Notes under the pieces: model-generated | Databases searched by the model: none | What the model was told of the DNA's origin: nothing | What the model saw: the letters and a program-made list of their open reading frames with translations, nothing else | Shown here: positions 26,598 through 36,114 of the stretch, one piece after another | Layout of the letters: each line of letters opens with the position of its first letter | How positions within the stretch are numbered: position 1 is the stretch's first letter | Assembly (NCBI RefSeq): GCF_001686985.1 | Contig: NZ_CP015322.1 | Location: 682,001 to 746,000, forward strand | Direction: 5' to 3' | Origin: Mesorhizobium amorphae CCNWGS0123 | Lineage (GTDB): Bacteria > Pseudomonadota > Alphaproteobacteria > Rhizobiales > Rhizobiaceae | DNA length: 64,000 nt | Program-made: the position numbers and the translations under genes

Positions 26598-28159
26598 GTC
26601 GCCTGCCGCACAAATCGTTCCAGCCACAGGAAGAAAGCCAGCGGCGCGCAGGGCGCTTCCGCGCGGGTTGCCGTGACCTCCGCCAACAGGTCCAGTACCG
26701 CCCGTTGATCGACCAGGCCGAAATCCGCGAGCGCGCAGTCTTTCAGCTGCGACGCAATACGGTCAGCCTCTTGGGCGATCAATTCCGGAAGAACACGAGC
26801 GAAAGTCTCCTTTGCGTAGTTGCAGGGGAATATGCCAGCATTTAGGCTCAAATTCAGGTAGTTGCGCATTGTCGTTCGCTGGAACCGGGCCGCCAGTGGG
26901 AGCGTGTGGCAGTATTCCATCAGCCGCGGATCACTCAGCGGATTGATTGGCCACAACCCACGCCGCAGCAGGTACGGAGCTCTGCACACATGCGCCAGTA
27001 GCGTCGGCATGGAAACCAGGCTCGTGGGCGCATCGAACAACCGCATCGAGCGTGCTGCCGTTAGGGCGCGTGGTGTAAGAATGCTTTCGGCGTAGGAACC
27101 GACTTCGGCGATCATCGTCTCGCTCGCCACGCGGGTGTGGGCCATTTCGCCGGCGAACAGCGGGAACAGTTCATCGCCCCCTATCCCCGTCAGCACGTAC
27201 TGCGCGCCTTCGCTTCGCGCATCGGCCCAAATCGCCTCGAAGGCTTCCAGGTAGAACTCGCTCAACGGGTGCTCCTTCGGCCGAGCGTCTGGCCGCAGAT
27301 CGAGGCAGGGCAGGAAATCGGACATGTTCACGGTGCTATCCCGCAGCTCAAGCAGCGCGATGATCGCGTTGCGCCTTTCGACCTGGGCATGCCGGTGCTG
27401 GCCATCCAGTAGGATGCCTTTGCTGGACTGCCTGCCCATCGTGTGACGCGCTGCGGCTGCGACTGCCGCCGAGTCCATTCCGCCACTCAGCTCAATTGCA
27501 GCCCGGCCTGCTTTGATCGGCCTCATGGCCATGACCTCATGCAACAGCTGGCGGAATCCGTGGTCAGGATCGAATGCGCTCTGCGCTTCCGTGGGCCCGA
27601 CCACTTCCACGGCTTCCGGATAGCAGTACCTTGCCATTCTGGGAGCAACGTAGATCGAAGCGCGTTCCGTCAGCATGGTGACGCCGGCGCAGATTTGCCG
27701 CGCCGAGTAGAAGGTGCCGAGCGTCAGGTAATGCGCTGCGATTTCGGCATCGAGCGCGAATGGCACACCCAGGAAGTCGGCAAAATCCCATGACAATAGT
27801 ACCGCATCGTCCTGGGCTCGAAAGTAGATCGGCGCAGACCCCAGAACGCCGGCGCGAATGCGCATCCGGCATTCTTCTTTCACCACTTCGACCATCACAT
27901 AGTCCAGCGGCCAGGCCACACATTCCTGGTAGAGCTCGACATAGGCGTCGAAACCGACGGCCTGGGCTGGCGCCGGTGTGGTCACTCCGGTTGCTCGCTC
28001 ACGTACAACGGCGAACCATCGGCCGTCGGTCGTGACCAGCACCATTTCCAACGCTGGATGCTCAAAAGCCTCGATCCAGCTCCCGCCGAATTCCACTCGG
28101 CCCGCGCGTAGCAACACGCTGCCTCTCAGATCCTGTAGCCTGATTTCCGCCTTCAACAC
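26594..28159 (-). CDS. asparagine-synthetase-like amidotransferase (class B family)
   Basis: 521 residues; start GTG at 28159 (a following TTG is possible). The C-terminal domain has the PP-loop ATP pyrophosphatase motif ELSGGMDSAAVAAAA (about 223-237) and YVLTGIGGDELF, both typical of AsnB. The N-terminal domain lacks the catalytic Cys2 of the glutaminase, so ammonia release from Gln is not expected; this resembles AsnB relatives that form amide bonds in natural-product pathways (beta-lactam synthetase, lasso cyclase). It lies between a 36-residue peptide gene and the coupled kinase. The role in a peptide-modifying pathway is inference. Confidence 0.75.
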   Translation of the reverse strand: MLKAEIRLQDLRGSVLLRAGRVEFGGSWIEAFEHPALEMVLVTTDGRWFAVVRERATGVTTPAPAQAVGFDAYVELYQECVAWPLDYVMVEVVKEECRMRIRAGVLGSAPIYFRAQDDAVLLSWDFADFLGVPFALDAEIAAHYLTLGTFYSARQICAGVTMLTERASIYVAPRMARYCYPEAVEVVGPTEAQSAFDPDHGFRQLLHEVMAMRPIKAGRAAIELSGGMDSAAVAAAARHTMGRQSSKGILLDGQHRHAQVERRNAIIALLELRDSTVNMSDFLPCLDLRPDARPKEHPLSEFYLEAFEAIWADARSEGAQYVLTGIGGDELFPLFAGEMAHTRVASETMIAEVGSYAESILTPRALTAARSMRLFDAPTSLVSMPTLLAHVCRAPYLLRRGLWPINPLSDPRLMEYCHTLPLAARFQRTTMRNYLNLSLNAGIFPCNYAKETFARVLPELIAQEADRIASQLKDCALADFGLVDQRAVLDLLAEVTATRAEAPCAPLAFFLWLERFVRQAT

Positions 28160-28220
28160 GGTCGTTACTGTCGTTCTCCCAAAATAGTACCGTCCGGAAG
28201 GGGCGGCCTTGAAGCGGCGC

Positions 28221-28331
28221 TTAGAGGTAGTACATTAGGGTCGCGCTGTCGCCTGGCAGGCGGACCTTCGGTAGCAGCGCCTGGACGGCGATGGACTTCT
28301 TCATCGGAAGATCGAGGTTCTGTTCGTTCAT
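28221..28331 (-). CDS. candidate 36-residue precursor peptide
   Basis: ATG at 28331 with GGAAAG upstream; stop at 28221. It begins MNEQNLDLPMKKSIAVQALL and ends PKVRLPGDSATLMYYL. The gene sits 60 bp before the AsnB-like gene on the same strand. An internal ATG (MKKSIAVQ...) would give 27 residues. There is no Gly-x6/7-(D/E) lasso ring pattern and no lasso B genes nearby, so it is not an ordinary lasso peptide. Charge in the first half and Tyr-Tyr-Leu at the C-terminus would suit a leader-core precursor, but this is a prediction only. Confidence 0.45.
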   Translation of the reverse strand: MNEQNLDLPMKKSIAVQALLPKVRLPGDSATLMYYL

Positions 28332-28422
28332 GGCGACTTTCCATCTGGTAAGCCGCCGGGATGGCGGTAGGTTCTGTTTGTTCATGGCAAATCTCCATCT
28401 GGAAAGCCGCCGGGATGGCGGC
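28329..28422 (-). repeat. 54-bp tandem duplication of the peptide's translation start, with hairpins
   Basis: Two copies (ATGs at 28331 and 28385 on the minus strand) each contain the ribosome-site region and CGCCATGAACRAACAGAACC. They also contain a hairpin, CCGCCATCCCGGCGG on the minus strand (at 28353-28367 and 28407-28421). The copies are in frame, so initiation at the upstream ATG would add 18 residues to the peptide. It may be a regulatory leader with duplicated hairpin and start. Confidence 0.6.
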
Positions 28423-28545
28423 ATGTGTACATACCTCGGCGGCAGGGCGGGCCGTGCGAAACTTTTGTTACGTTTCCACGACGGCGGAAGATGGTTTTGT
28501 TGCAACGGCTGAATAGGAGCGCAGAGAGGCCCGATGCGCGGTCAA

Positions 28546-29686
28546 TCAGGCGGCGGGGATTTCGAACTGCTCGGCCAGGGATGGACCGGATTGAAGCCGC
28601 GCGGCGCCTTCAATCCAGTCCGGCGTACGGTAAGCATCGCGATAGTCGGAGAGGACGATCGGAGCGCTGGCATAGTTGAAGATAGACGGCCCCATGGATC
28701 CCCATGGGGTATTCTGAGCCACCACGGGTCCGTCCAGCTTCATGAACCGGACAAGGTTGCTGTTGCGAAGAACGGGCAGCCATTGAGGCGTTCCCTGATT
28801 TCGCGCGTCGCTGATCGAACGCCAGCCCGGCTTTCAAATGGCGGTCCGCTCCACAGCGCACCGCTGATTGGGCCGTCCAGGATCTCGAACAGGCCCGTCG
28901 ATCTTTCCGAATTCATCGCGCCAAGGCTAAGCCCGTGCAGATAGAGTTCAGGACGCGAACCTTTGGGCAAGCTCGTCCAGTAGCCATAGATCTCCGTGTA
29001 GAGGGCGCGCGCCGTTTCGGCGCCGTACTCCGGTTGCACTAGAAGCGACAGCGGGCTGCTCAGGTAGGAATACTGGACCGCAACGCTGGCGACGTCACCG
29101 TGGCAAAGGTATTCTAAGGCTTCCATTGAGGCGGGGTCGATCCAGCCCGTACGAGTCGGCATTATGATAATGAGCGAAGCGCAATTGAAGCCGCCAACGC
29201 GTTTCAGCTCATCCAGGGCAAGCTTCGCACGGGCTTGAGGATCGGCGGTGGCGCCCAGGGCCAACATACAAGCGAACCGGTTCCTGCGAGGAACTCGCGG
29301 CCGGCTCGGCCGAGTTGATCCCATTTCACCAACGGGGCCGTACTACCGGTCTTGTCGCTATCGACGGGCTGAGGCCGGTCAAGCTCGAGTAGTGCATCGA
29401 GTTTGCTTCACGACGAATCCAGAATGCGGAACACGGCACGGAGCAGATCGTCGCTTGCAAGCGACCCGACCACGAGGGCTGCAATGCCGAAGCCGACCAC
29501 ATTTGCCACGCGCCGGGTTACGAAACGCCTTGAGGGCCGGACTTCTGGAATTTCGAGATATCGCCAGAGCCAACGCCCCGCGACACCCAACCCAAAGCCC
29601 AAGGCGAAGCAACCGCCGGCACCCGTTGCGTCAGATATGTCCGAGGGATCAAAGTGGGCATCAGGGAAGCGGCAACAAGGTGCCAA
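28546..29686 (-). pseudogene. alpha/beta-hydrolase family membrane protein (DUF2319 type), broken
   Basis: Three consecutive minus-strand frames carry one protein. 29686-29408 encodes a membrane segment (GFGLGVAGRWLWRYLEIPEV...). 29324-28740 carries the core (LALDELKRVGGFNCASLIII, TRTGWIDPASMEALEYLCHG, YLHGLSLGAMNSERSTGLFE, SGALWSGPPF). 28743-28546 carries NTPWGSMGPSIFNYASAPIV then DYRDAYRTPDWIEGA. GxSxG is kept as GLSLG. Frameshifts separate the parts and both ends are missing. It matches the Abhydrolase_9/DUF2319 family by recalled pattern. Confidence 0.75.
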
Positions 29687-29891
29687 GCACCAATCCCCGG
29701 CCGGCTAGTGACTGAACAGTCTTGGTGATCATCTGGACCAACGGTCTGCGGAATGTCTATACCGATCAATAACCCGTACCAGTCCCCGAAGCCAATCCGG
29801 TGACGTGGTGAAACTGACCGCTGACGGTCTCGGCACCCTGCCCAACCAGGTTCTTCGCCGGACATTCGAATGATTATTGAGGAGGAACTCC

Positions 29892-30698
29892 ATGACCCGC
29901 CGTATCATCGATCTCTCCATCGCTCTCGACAATGAAACGCCAGCGGACCCGCTGCCGATCCGCCCCGCGATCACTTATATCGGGCATCGCGAAAGCGCTG
30001 AAGGCATGGTGAAGTTCTTTCCCGGACTCGGCGTGGATCAGCTGCCCGGTGGCTATGGCTGGGCGGTGGAAGAGTGCAAGGTCAACACGCACAACGGCAC
30101 CCACCTCGATGCGCCATGGCACTATCACCCCACCATGAACGGTGGAGAACGGGCAATGACCATCGACGAAGTACCACTGGACTGGTGTATGCAGCCGGGT
30201 GTGAAGCTGGACTTCCGTCATCTGCCAGACGGTTATGTGGTGACCGCCGCCGACGTTGAGGCCGAGCTTGCCCGCATAGACCACACGTTGAGCCCGCTGG
30301 AAATTGTGCTGGTCAACACTTCGGCCGCAGCCGCTTATGGCAGCCCGGCCTATCTGGGCAAGGGATGCGGCATGGGCCGCGAGGCCACGCTTTTCCTGAC
30401 CTCACGCGGCGTGCGCGTGACCGGCACGGACGCATGGAGCTGGGATGCCCCCTTTCCCTTCACCGCCAAACGTTACGCTGAAACCGGCGACGCCAGCATC
30501 ATCTGGGAAGGACACAAGGCGGGAACCGAGATCGGTTATTGCCACCTCGAAAAACTGACCAACCTCGACCAGCTTCCGGCCAAGGGCTTTACGATTACCT
30601 GCTTTCCAGTAAAGATCAAAGGTGCCTCTGCCGGATGGACGCGCGCGGTGGCCCTTCTCAAAGAGGGTCCGGCCATGGCGCCGCAGGGCACTCCGTAA
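29892..30698 (+). CDS. cyclase-family metal-dependent hydrolase (isatin hydrolase / kynurenine formamidase-like)
   Basis: The ATG at 29892 is preferred to one at 29877 because GAGGAG precedes it closely; 268 residues. The cyclase-superfamily metal motif HxGTHxDxPxH is intact as HNGTHLDAPWHY (about residues 69-80), with a later conserved GTDAWSWDAP. Relatives include isatin hydrolases, which open isatin, an indole-3-acetate by-product, and kynurenine formamidases; an isatin-type role would suit a plant symbiont but substrate cannot be read from sequence. No signal peptide. It stands alone, downstream of the hydrolase pseudogene on the opposite strand. Confidence 0.85.
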   Translation: MTRRIIDLSIALDNETPADPLPIRPAITYIGHRESAEGMVKFFPGLGVDQLPGGYGWAVEECKVNTHNGTHLDAPWHYHPTMNGGERAMTIDEVPLDWCMQPGVKLDFRHLPDGYVVTAADVEAELARIDHTLSPLEIVLVNTSAAAAYGSPAYLGKGCGMGREATLFLTSRGVRVTGTDAWSWDAPFPFTAKRYAETGDASIIWEGHKAGTEIGYCHLEKLTNLDQLPAKGFTITCFPVKIKGASAGWTRAVALLKEGPAMAPQGTP

Positions 30699-30719
30699 GA
30701 AAATTCGACCATGTGACGT

Positions 30720-31328
30720 TTGACCATGGCGCGCGGCCCGAGTCCGGAAGCGTATCGTTGTCCACGATTTGAAGGTTGCACCGTATATACGTGCCCTTTA
30801 AGGATCGGGGTAGAGCCCTGTTCAGACTGGCGCTTCAAATCGAATCGATGGCCGTCTCGGTCGGAATACGCAGCAGGTCATCGCCCGAAAAGGATTGAAC
30901 CAAAGCATAGGGAGACCGAGCTGATTCTCACTCAAACCCACACTAATGATTTCGCGTCATCTGATACTCTAGGGGGACGTATTTCGTTCGCTCGCGAGCT
31001 TACCAAACTTACAATGGCGCAGGCTGCAACTCGACTTGGTGTCGAGACGGCATGCTGGAAGGCCTGGGAATGCGACCGCGCCGCGCCGCAATCCAATCGC
31101 CTTGCCACAATGGCGGGCATCCTGGGCGTGAGCCCCTCATGGCTGTTATCGGGAATGGGCGCCGGTCCATTAGAGCTGGAGTCGAATGACGATGCCGCCC
31201 TGCTGCGAGAGCTGCAAATCGCCTCTGCTGACGCAGTGACCCAGCAAAGACGTGTGCAAGAAATCGTTGCGTTACTCGGGTCGGTGCGGGCGAAGGGAAA
31301 AGGTGCGGGCGGCGTAATCTTTGTCTGA
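30720..31328 (+). CDS. XRE-family helix-turn-helix regulator
   Basis: The C-terminal 135 residues of this frame form a clear XRE/Cro-type domain: RISFARELTKLTMAQAATRL, GVETACWKAWECDRAAPQSN and LATMAGILGVSPSWLLSGMG. The upstream 65 codons look non-coding, so the true start is probably internal (around 30910-30960). No ATG, GTG or TTG in frame is convincing there; a CTG at 30921 follows AGGGAG. The tail (about 50 residues) is helical. It may regulate the adjacent cyclase gene 22 bp upstream; no target site was found. Confidence 0.65.
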   Translation: MTMARGPSPEAYRCPRFEGCTVYTCPLRIGVEPCSDWRFKSNRWPSRSEYAAGHRPKRIEPKHRETELILTQTHTNDFASSDTLGGRISFARELTKLTMAQAATRLGVETACWKAWECDRAAPQSNRLATMAGILGVSPSWLLSGMGAGPLELESNDDAALLRELQIASADAVTQQRRVQEIVALLGSVRAKGKGAGGVIFV

Positions 31329-31339
31329 TTTGCAGCTGC

Positions 31340-31940
31340 CGCGACAGTTGGTCTGATGCCGAACCATACCATGACGAGCAGCCATCTTTTCCGGTTGACG
31401 GAGCTGCCATTGATGCGTTGGAACGTTATGATCAGCTTGACGACGACGTCTGCACTCAATTGATCGAGATTGGCTCCGCGAGCCCAGATCATGCCTTGAG
31501 GGTGCAAGCCTTTGGAGTCGCAGCGGCAAGGGTAGCGCCGTAGCCCGACGAGCACTTTGGACATTCTCTGAGGCAGTTCCGCGTAGCTGGCGAAATGTTG
31601 ACGCCATTGATGCCTTGGCGAGAGTTCCCTTTGTTGAGCCGGACATCGTTTCGTCCGTCACCCTAGACGATCTCGTGCGGCAACCGGCGCCTATCGCAGC
31701 GTCGAAAACGAGCGCGTCGTCGTTCAGCAATCGACCGTTGACGGTGTCCGCCCCCTTGGCCCTGAGTTTTGGGGCGACGGCGAGCAACCGGTCCCGCGCG
31801 GCGTTCGAGCCCCGCCGAGAGATCGATGGCGCGCAGCGCCCCGCGCGCCTGGGCAGAAAGCAGAGCTTTCGCACGCTCGGTTTCTGTCTCAATGCCCGTC
31901 ACCGGAGAGCTCGTTGCCGATCGACGCGGGCGAGCGCTCA
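31340..31940 (-). pseudogene. degraded gene(s), possibly partner of the DUF1403 gene
   Basis: Minus-strand frames show ERAKALLSAQARGALRAIDL and SAGLERR, then after a shift RLLAVAPKLRAKGADTVNGR LL. A third frame gives RRYPCRCDSKGLHPQGMIWA, SADVVVKLIITFQRINGSS and NRKRWLLVMVWFG. The pieces read like protein but belong to different frames, so the locus is decayed. Position beside DUF1403 suggests the HTH/DUF1612 partner usually found there, which I cannot confirm. Confidence 0.35.
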
Positions 31941-31943
31941 TGC

Positions 31944-32455
31944 CTAGAACGCCTCGGTGCCCAGGAGCGGGACGGCATACTGCCAGCCCAGTTTTTGGGC
32001 GAGTAGCGCGTCGGCAAGCCAGGGTCCCATGGCGCGTGGCAGGCCGTGGCCCTCGACGACCGCGTAGGCGCCGGTCAGCATCCCGACCGCGCCTTCGGTC
32101 GTGGCGAGCCGCCGCAGCGCGTCCGCCAGATCGCTGACCGCCGCTTCGTCGCGGGCGAAAGAACCGAATTCCTCCAACACTGCGGCGAGATTTTTCTTCG
32201 TCAGAAGCTCCTCTGCGGGCCGCGCCGCCACCACGGCCGGCGCGTCACGCCGGCCCTTTTTTCGTCGCGGCGGACAACCGTATCCAGCATGGCGATGGCC
32301 GCGCCGGTGGCAAGGGCAGCATCCTAAACGGTTTGCGTCGCCTCGACCGCCTTGCGCAGCCGGCTCGGCACGGCGACAGCCGGGTGGCGGGCTGCGTGAC
32401 GTGACGGCGCCGGGGCGATTTCGGGCGCAGAATCATCGTTGGCATGATGGTTCAT
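31944..32455 (-). pseudogene. DUF1403-family gene with stop and internal deletion
   Basis: Start region MNHHANDDSAPEIAPAPSRH at 32455, a stop after VEATQTV, then DAALATGAAIAMLDTVVRRD, a loss of the central part, then LLTKKNLAAVLEEFGSFARD, LRRLATTEGAVGMLTGAYAV and MGPWLADALLAQKLGWQYAV P to a stop at 31944. These are the conserved ends of DUF1403, a rhizobial plasmid/island family of unknown function. A second, differently truncated copy lies at 51.2-51.8 kb. Confidence 0.75.
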
Positions 32456-32716
32456 TGCGGAGGTTAGTACACCACAAATGGCAGCAATCCGCCGCACCTG
32501 TCGCGGCACAATCGGCGCAGGGGAACACGAAGAAAAAGAACCGGCGGACGGTGTGGCTGCTCGTACATCGCGAAGGAATTCCTTTGTCGGAGAACGTCGG
32601 GTAGCCGACAACTGCTGTCGGGTTTTGAAGATTGTTACACGATCAGCCTTCGATGATGTCGTGTTGTACTCCATTGTATACTCCGTGGATAATGTGCTCC
32701 GGCTCTCTCCGCGCAA
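32456..32716. other. intergenic, no gene recognised
   Basis: Divergent region between the DUF1403 pseudogene and the adenylation gene; a possible sigma54 element follows at its right end. Confidence 0.4.
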
Positions 32717-32732
32717 TTGGCACGATTGTTGA
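32717..32732 (+). promoter_or_regulatory. possible sigma54 promoter of the adenylation gene
   Basis: TTGGCACGATTGTTGA matches YTGGCACGRNNNTTGC except that the final C is A, which breaks the invariant GC. It lies 115 bp before the chosen start. Only imperfect TGT-N10-ACA sites lie upstream (for example CGTCGGGTAGCCGACA near 32595). Confidence 0.35.
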
Positions 32733-32847
32733 AGCTCCCAAGTCGCAACGCTAGACGAAAATGGGATTGGCGGCGTTCCGGCGAAGTGTCCAAGTGATTT
32801 CTGAGCACCGCAGGGCGGTTGACCGAAAACTGCAGTGGAGACCTACG

Positions 32848-34740
32848 ATGCAAACGCTCACATCGATCCTGTCAGGTCCGCGCCGGCCGTTACGTTTTGG
32901 CGGCGACAAGCTAGCCGATGCTATCGCCAAGACTCTGGAAGAATTTCCGTCGAACACCGCTGTGCACACGAACGAGAATGGCGACATAAGCTATAAGGAG
33001 TTGGGCATATCCGCGGCCAGTCTTATGGGTCGATTCGAGACCGTCGGCGTCCGTCCCGGTGACGCGGTGATTGTCAGACTTCCTCGATCAGTTGATCTTG
33101 TCACCGTCATTCTTGCAACCCAAATGCTGGGCGTTGCCTTCGTGCCCGTTGATCCATCGAATTCAGACGAACGGTTGGACCATATAATCCGCAACACCGA
33201 CGCCAAAGCGATCGCTAGTTCGGATCCAAGCGGTTCGATGCGCGTTGAGCGTCTTCCGACACGCGGTGGCATCAACTCAGCGTTCTCGAACATAGCATAT
33301 ATCATGCACACTTCGGGAAGCACGGGGATCCCGAAAGGGGTACCTGTCTCCCAGGCAGCCCTCCTGAATTTGCTCGATTGGTATATCGAAATGATCGACT
33401 TTTCGGAGGGCAGCAGCATTTCGCAACTTACGCCACCAGCATTCGACGTCTCAATCCCCGAGTTCTTTGTACCGTTTGTGACAGGCGGGACAATTGTCTT
33501 GCCTAGTACGCAACTGCGAGCGCAGATCATTCAAACAATAGAATTCCTAACTCATAGCCGCACGAACGTCATTCAGATGGTACCAACACTGCTACGACGC
33601 TTCGTCGGAACCCTTGAACGTCTCCCCTCTTTGGCGGAGCGGTTCACCGATCTCAGATATGTGGTATGTAATGGTGAAGCCTTGCCGGACTCGGTTAGAC
33701 GGCGTTTTTACTCGATTCTTCCTGACGCTACGCTTGTAAACACCTATGGGCCAACGGAGTGCTGTGTCGCGGTTAGCTATCACTACTGCCGTCGTGATGA
33801 TACAGAGCTTCCGATGTTCATCGGAAAACCAACATGTAACGTTGATTTCTATGTTCTTGACGAAAGCAACTCCAACGTTGGTTTTGAAGTTGAGGGCGAA
33901 CTCTTGGTGGGTGGTGTGCAAACGTCCCAACGTTATGTGGCGGACGAAGCACAGTCGAAACTTCGCTTTATGCCATTTATGACCGCTAACGGTGAACAAG
34001 TGCTGTACCGCACTGGTGATTATGTCGTGGCATCAGAGGAAAATGGATTGAGGTTTATCGGTAGAAAGGATGATCAGATCACCTATCGAGGAATCCGGCT
34101 GGAAAAAGGGGAGATTGCCAGCGCGATTGATCGGACCGGCCTTTGCTCAGATTCAGCGGTGGTCGTGGTAGATAGAAACGATGACACGGGGCAGGATCTG
34201 GTCTGCATGGTGACACCTGTCAGCGCCAATGTGGATGAAGTTCGCCAGCGGCTGTCGGATACCCTGCCGAATGATCGTGTTCCGAGGCTCGTTGTGCCTC
34301 TTGCCGAGCTTCCGTTAACTGCCAATGGAAAACTGGACCAGCGCGCGCTTGACAGAACAGCAAAGGAGGCGCTGAGGGCAGCCTTGGGTTGTGCGGTACC
34401 CCAGAAAGAACATGCAACGAGGTCACCATTAGACCATTTGCTGGAGGCGGTACACGCCGTCACGCGAAAATGGGTATTACCCAGCTCGATAGTGCGGGAG
34501 TGCAATATTGATTCACTGGATTTTCTCGAAGTGCAGATCAAGTTGGCTGAAACTGGCCTTATGTTCTCCGACGACGTGTATCGCGAGCAAGACCTGTCGC
34601 TTGAGGAGTGGGCAAGGCGAATTCAACCGGTCGATCACCGTGTCAAGCGAAGTGAGGATTTGACCCCTCCTATTGCCTCAGCGAGGAATGTTACCGAGCG
34701 CCGTGGGGCCAGCGATTCATCGAACCGCGATCGAGGATGA
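32848..34740 (+). CDS. stand-alone NRPS-type adenylation domain with carrier domain
   Basis: The ATG at 32848 is chosen (GGAG seven bases upstream) over 32761. 630 residues. Adenylation motifs in order: HTSGSTGIPKGVPV, FDVSIPEFF, NTYGPTE, GELLVGG, YRTGDYV, GRKDDQITYRGIRLEKGEI, and LPLTANGKLDQRAL with the catalytic Lys. A carrier-like domain follows, with CNIDSLDFLEV and the phosphopantetheine Ser at about residue 556. No condensation or thioesterase domain is fused. It would activate an amino acid and load it on its own carrier. Codon use is AT-richer than the neighbours, suggesting transfer. The last 20-odd codons run into an insertion-sequence end, so the natural C-terminus is lost. Confidence 0.88.
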   Translation: MQTLTSILSGPRRPLRFGGDKLADAIAKTLEEFPSNTAVHTNENGDISYKELGISAASLMGRFETVGVRPGDAVIVRLPRSVDLVTVILATQMLGVAFVPVDPSNSDERLDHIIRNTDAKAIASSDPSGSMRVERLPTRGGINSAFSNIAYIMHTSGSTGIPKGVPVSQAALLNLLDWYIEMIDFSEGSSISQLTPPAFDVSIPEFFVPFVTGGTIVLPSTQLRAQIIQTIEFLTHSRTNVIQMVPTLLRRFVGTLERLPSLAERFTDLRYVVCNGEALPDSVRRRFYSILPDATLVNTYGPTECCVAVSYHYCRRDDTELPMFIGKPTCNVDFYVLDESNSNVGFEVEGELLVGGVQTSQRYVADEAQSKLRFMPFMTANGEQVLYRTGDYVVASEENGLRFIGRKDDQITYRGIRLEKGEIASAIDRTGLCSDSAVVVVDRNDDTGQDLVCMVTPVSANVDEVRQRLSDTLPNDRVPRLVVPLAELPLTANGKLDQRALDRTAKEALRAALGCAVPQKEHATRSPLDHLLEAVHAVTRKWVLPSSIVRECNIDSLDFLEVQIKLAETGLMFSDDVYREQDLSLEEWARRIQPVDHRVKRSEDLTPPIASARNVTERRGASDSSNRDRG

Positions 34741-35165
34741 TGTCCAGCCATTTTCCATGCGCCAGGCCTTCACAAGCCGCTGCACCATTCTCAGGTACTT
34801 TCCTTGAAGCGCGAAGGGTCGATCTTTGTCAGGGGCATTGGCCGCCTCGATCGTACTGATGTCGCGCAGGTGCAGTTCCTTCACAAGCCGGTCCTGGAGG
34901 TTTGGTTGGCCTGTGGGGTGCCCGAGTTCATGGCGGACTTCAACACACGCTTCGGCAGGGAGCCCCGCAATCCGAAGATGACCGCCATTGTTGTAGCCAG
35001 CCTCTAACGTGCCCGAGCAATCGTGCCAATCCAATGTCAGGCGAATCTTGGTTAGCGGTGCGCATTGCCTCAAGGAAAATGTTACCGCGCGGGTTCGTTG
35101 CCTCACCTAAAATGTTACCCGTGAAGGCGCGGGTCGCCATGATGCCTTCACCAGGAGGGAGGCAT
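34674..35165. pseudogene. rearranged ISNCY-type transposase fragments and IS ends
   Basis: The minus strand at 34830-34900 encodes NLQDRLVKELHLRDISTIEA ANA. The adjoining plus strand at 34915-34985 encodes PEFMADFNTRFGREPRNPK. In an intact transposase these two blocks are consecutive, so one has been inverted. Three related end sequences of the form TGCCTCA-n-ATGTTACC occur at about 34674, 35056 and 35100, marking element ends. Confidence 0.65.
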
Positions 35166-35166
35166 C

Positions 35167-35530
35167 ATGAAGACGAAGTTGACACATGCCATGTGTATGG
35201 AACGCGCCAATGCAGTCAGGGATCGCTATGCGGCCGAAATGACTCGGGACAAGCGCAGGATCTTGGAGGAGTTCATCGCCGCGACGCGGTATCACGAAAA
35301 GTCCGGAATCTGTGCCCTGAGCACCTACCCGGAGCCGAGGCATCGCCAGACCCGTCAACGCCCGTCGCTCTATGATGAAGCTGCTCGGGGCGCCTTGATT
35401 GCGCTATGAGAAGCTTCCGATCGAGGTTGCGGCAAGCGGCTCAAGGCACTGCTGCTCATTCGGTACCGTCGGCTTAACTCGGTTGAAGCGTGCGGAGGCT
35501 CGAGGGCCGTTTTCACCCCGCCGTCGGCAT
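35167..35530 (+). pseudogene. N-terminal fragment of an ISNCY-type transposase
   Basis: The frame begins MKTKLTHAMCMERANAVRDR YAAEMTRDKRRILEEFIAAT and YHEKSG. A later piece in another frame reads GKRLKALLLIRYRRLNSV. This resembles the helical N-terminus of the integrase-type transposases whose C-terminal fragments lie just upstream. Frameshifted and truncated. Confidence 0.55.
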
Positions 35531-35689
35531 AATCCGACTCCATGTTTCCATGGAGGCCGTTCGAAGTTTGCGTTACTGGGCTGAGGTGAGAAGGTTGCGC
35601 GGATAGTGGAAGAGATTTGCTATCGGTTCAACCTTTGTGGGAGCGATGTTCCACGTCGGGCATGAGTTCGTTCTTTGCCGCGCCATATC

Positions 35690-36114
35690 AACGAAGCTTG
35701 TCTGTAGTGGCGCGATGCCATGTTGCTTGAGCAGCTTGTGCAGCAGCCTCAGCGCACCTTACGGTCTCTTCGGCTTTGCACAAGAGCGTCGAGAACATGG
35801 CCGTTTGCATCGAACGCTCGCCACAGCCAGTGTTTCCTGCCCTTGATGGAAACGACCATCTCATCAAGGTGCCATTTGTCGGCCAAGGCGCCTTGGACAT
35901 CCGATGGATCTGGCGGGTATATGCGGCTCCGAACTTGCCTGCCCATTCGCCCACGGTCTGGAAGGAGACCGTGATGCCGCGAACGGCGAGCATTCGACAT
36001 GGCGAGGGCTGAGCGGAAAGCGGAAGTAGAGCCACACCGCATGGCTGATGATTTCAGCCCGAAAACGATGGCCTTGTAAAGATGACTGGCGGGGTCGGCA
36101 GGACGTTCCGTCAT
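35690..36114 (-). pseudogene. IS6-family transposase, frameshifted
   Basis: Blocks in alternating minus-strand frames: HLYKAIVFGLKSSAMRCGST, VRGITVSFQTVGEWAGKFGA AY, and ADKWHLDEMVVSIKGRKHWL WRAFDANGHVLDALVQSRRD (the DDE core start). The C-terminal third is missing. Confidence 0.75.

Noticed and set aside
28221..28331. lasso peptide precursor
   Set aside because: No Gly-x6/7-Asp/Glu ring pattern, no leader Thr at the usual place and no B1/B2 protein genes beside the AsnB-like gene.
32848..34740. complete NRPS module
   Set aside because: Only adenylation and carrier domains are present; no condensation or thioesterase motifs.
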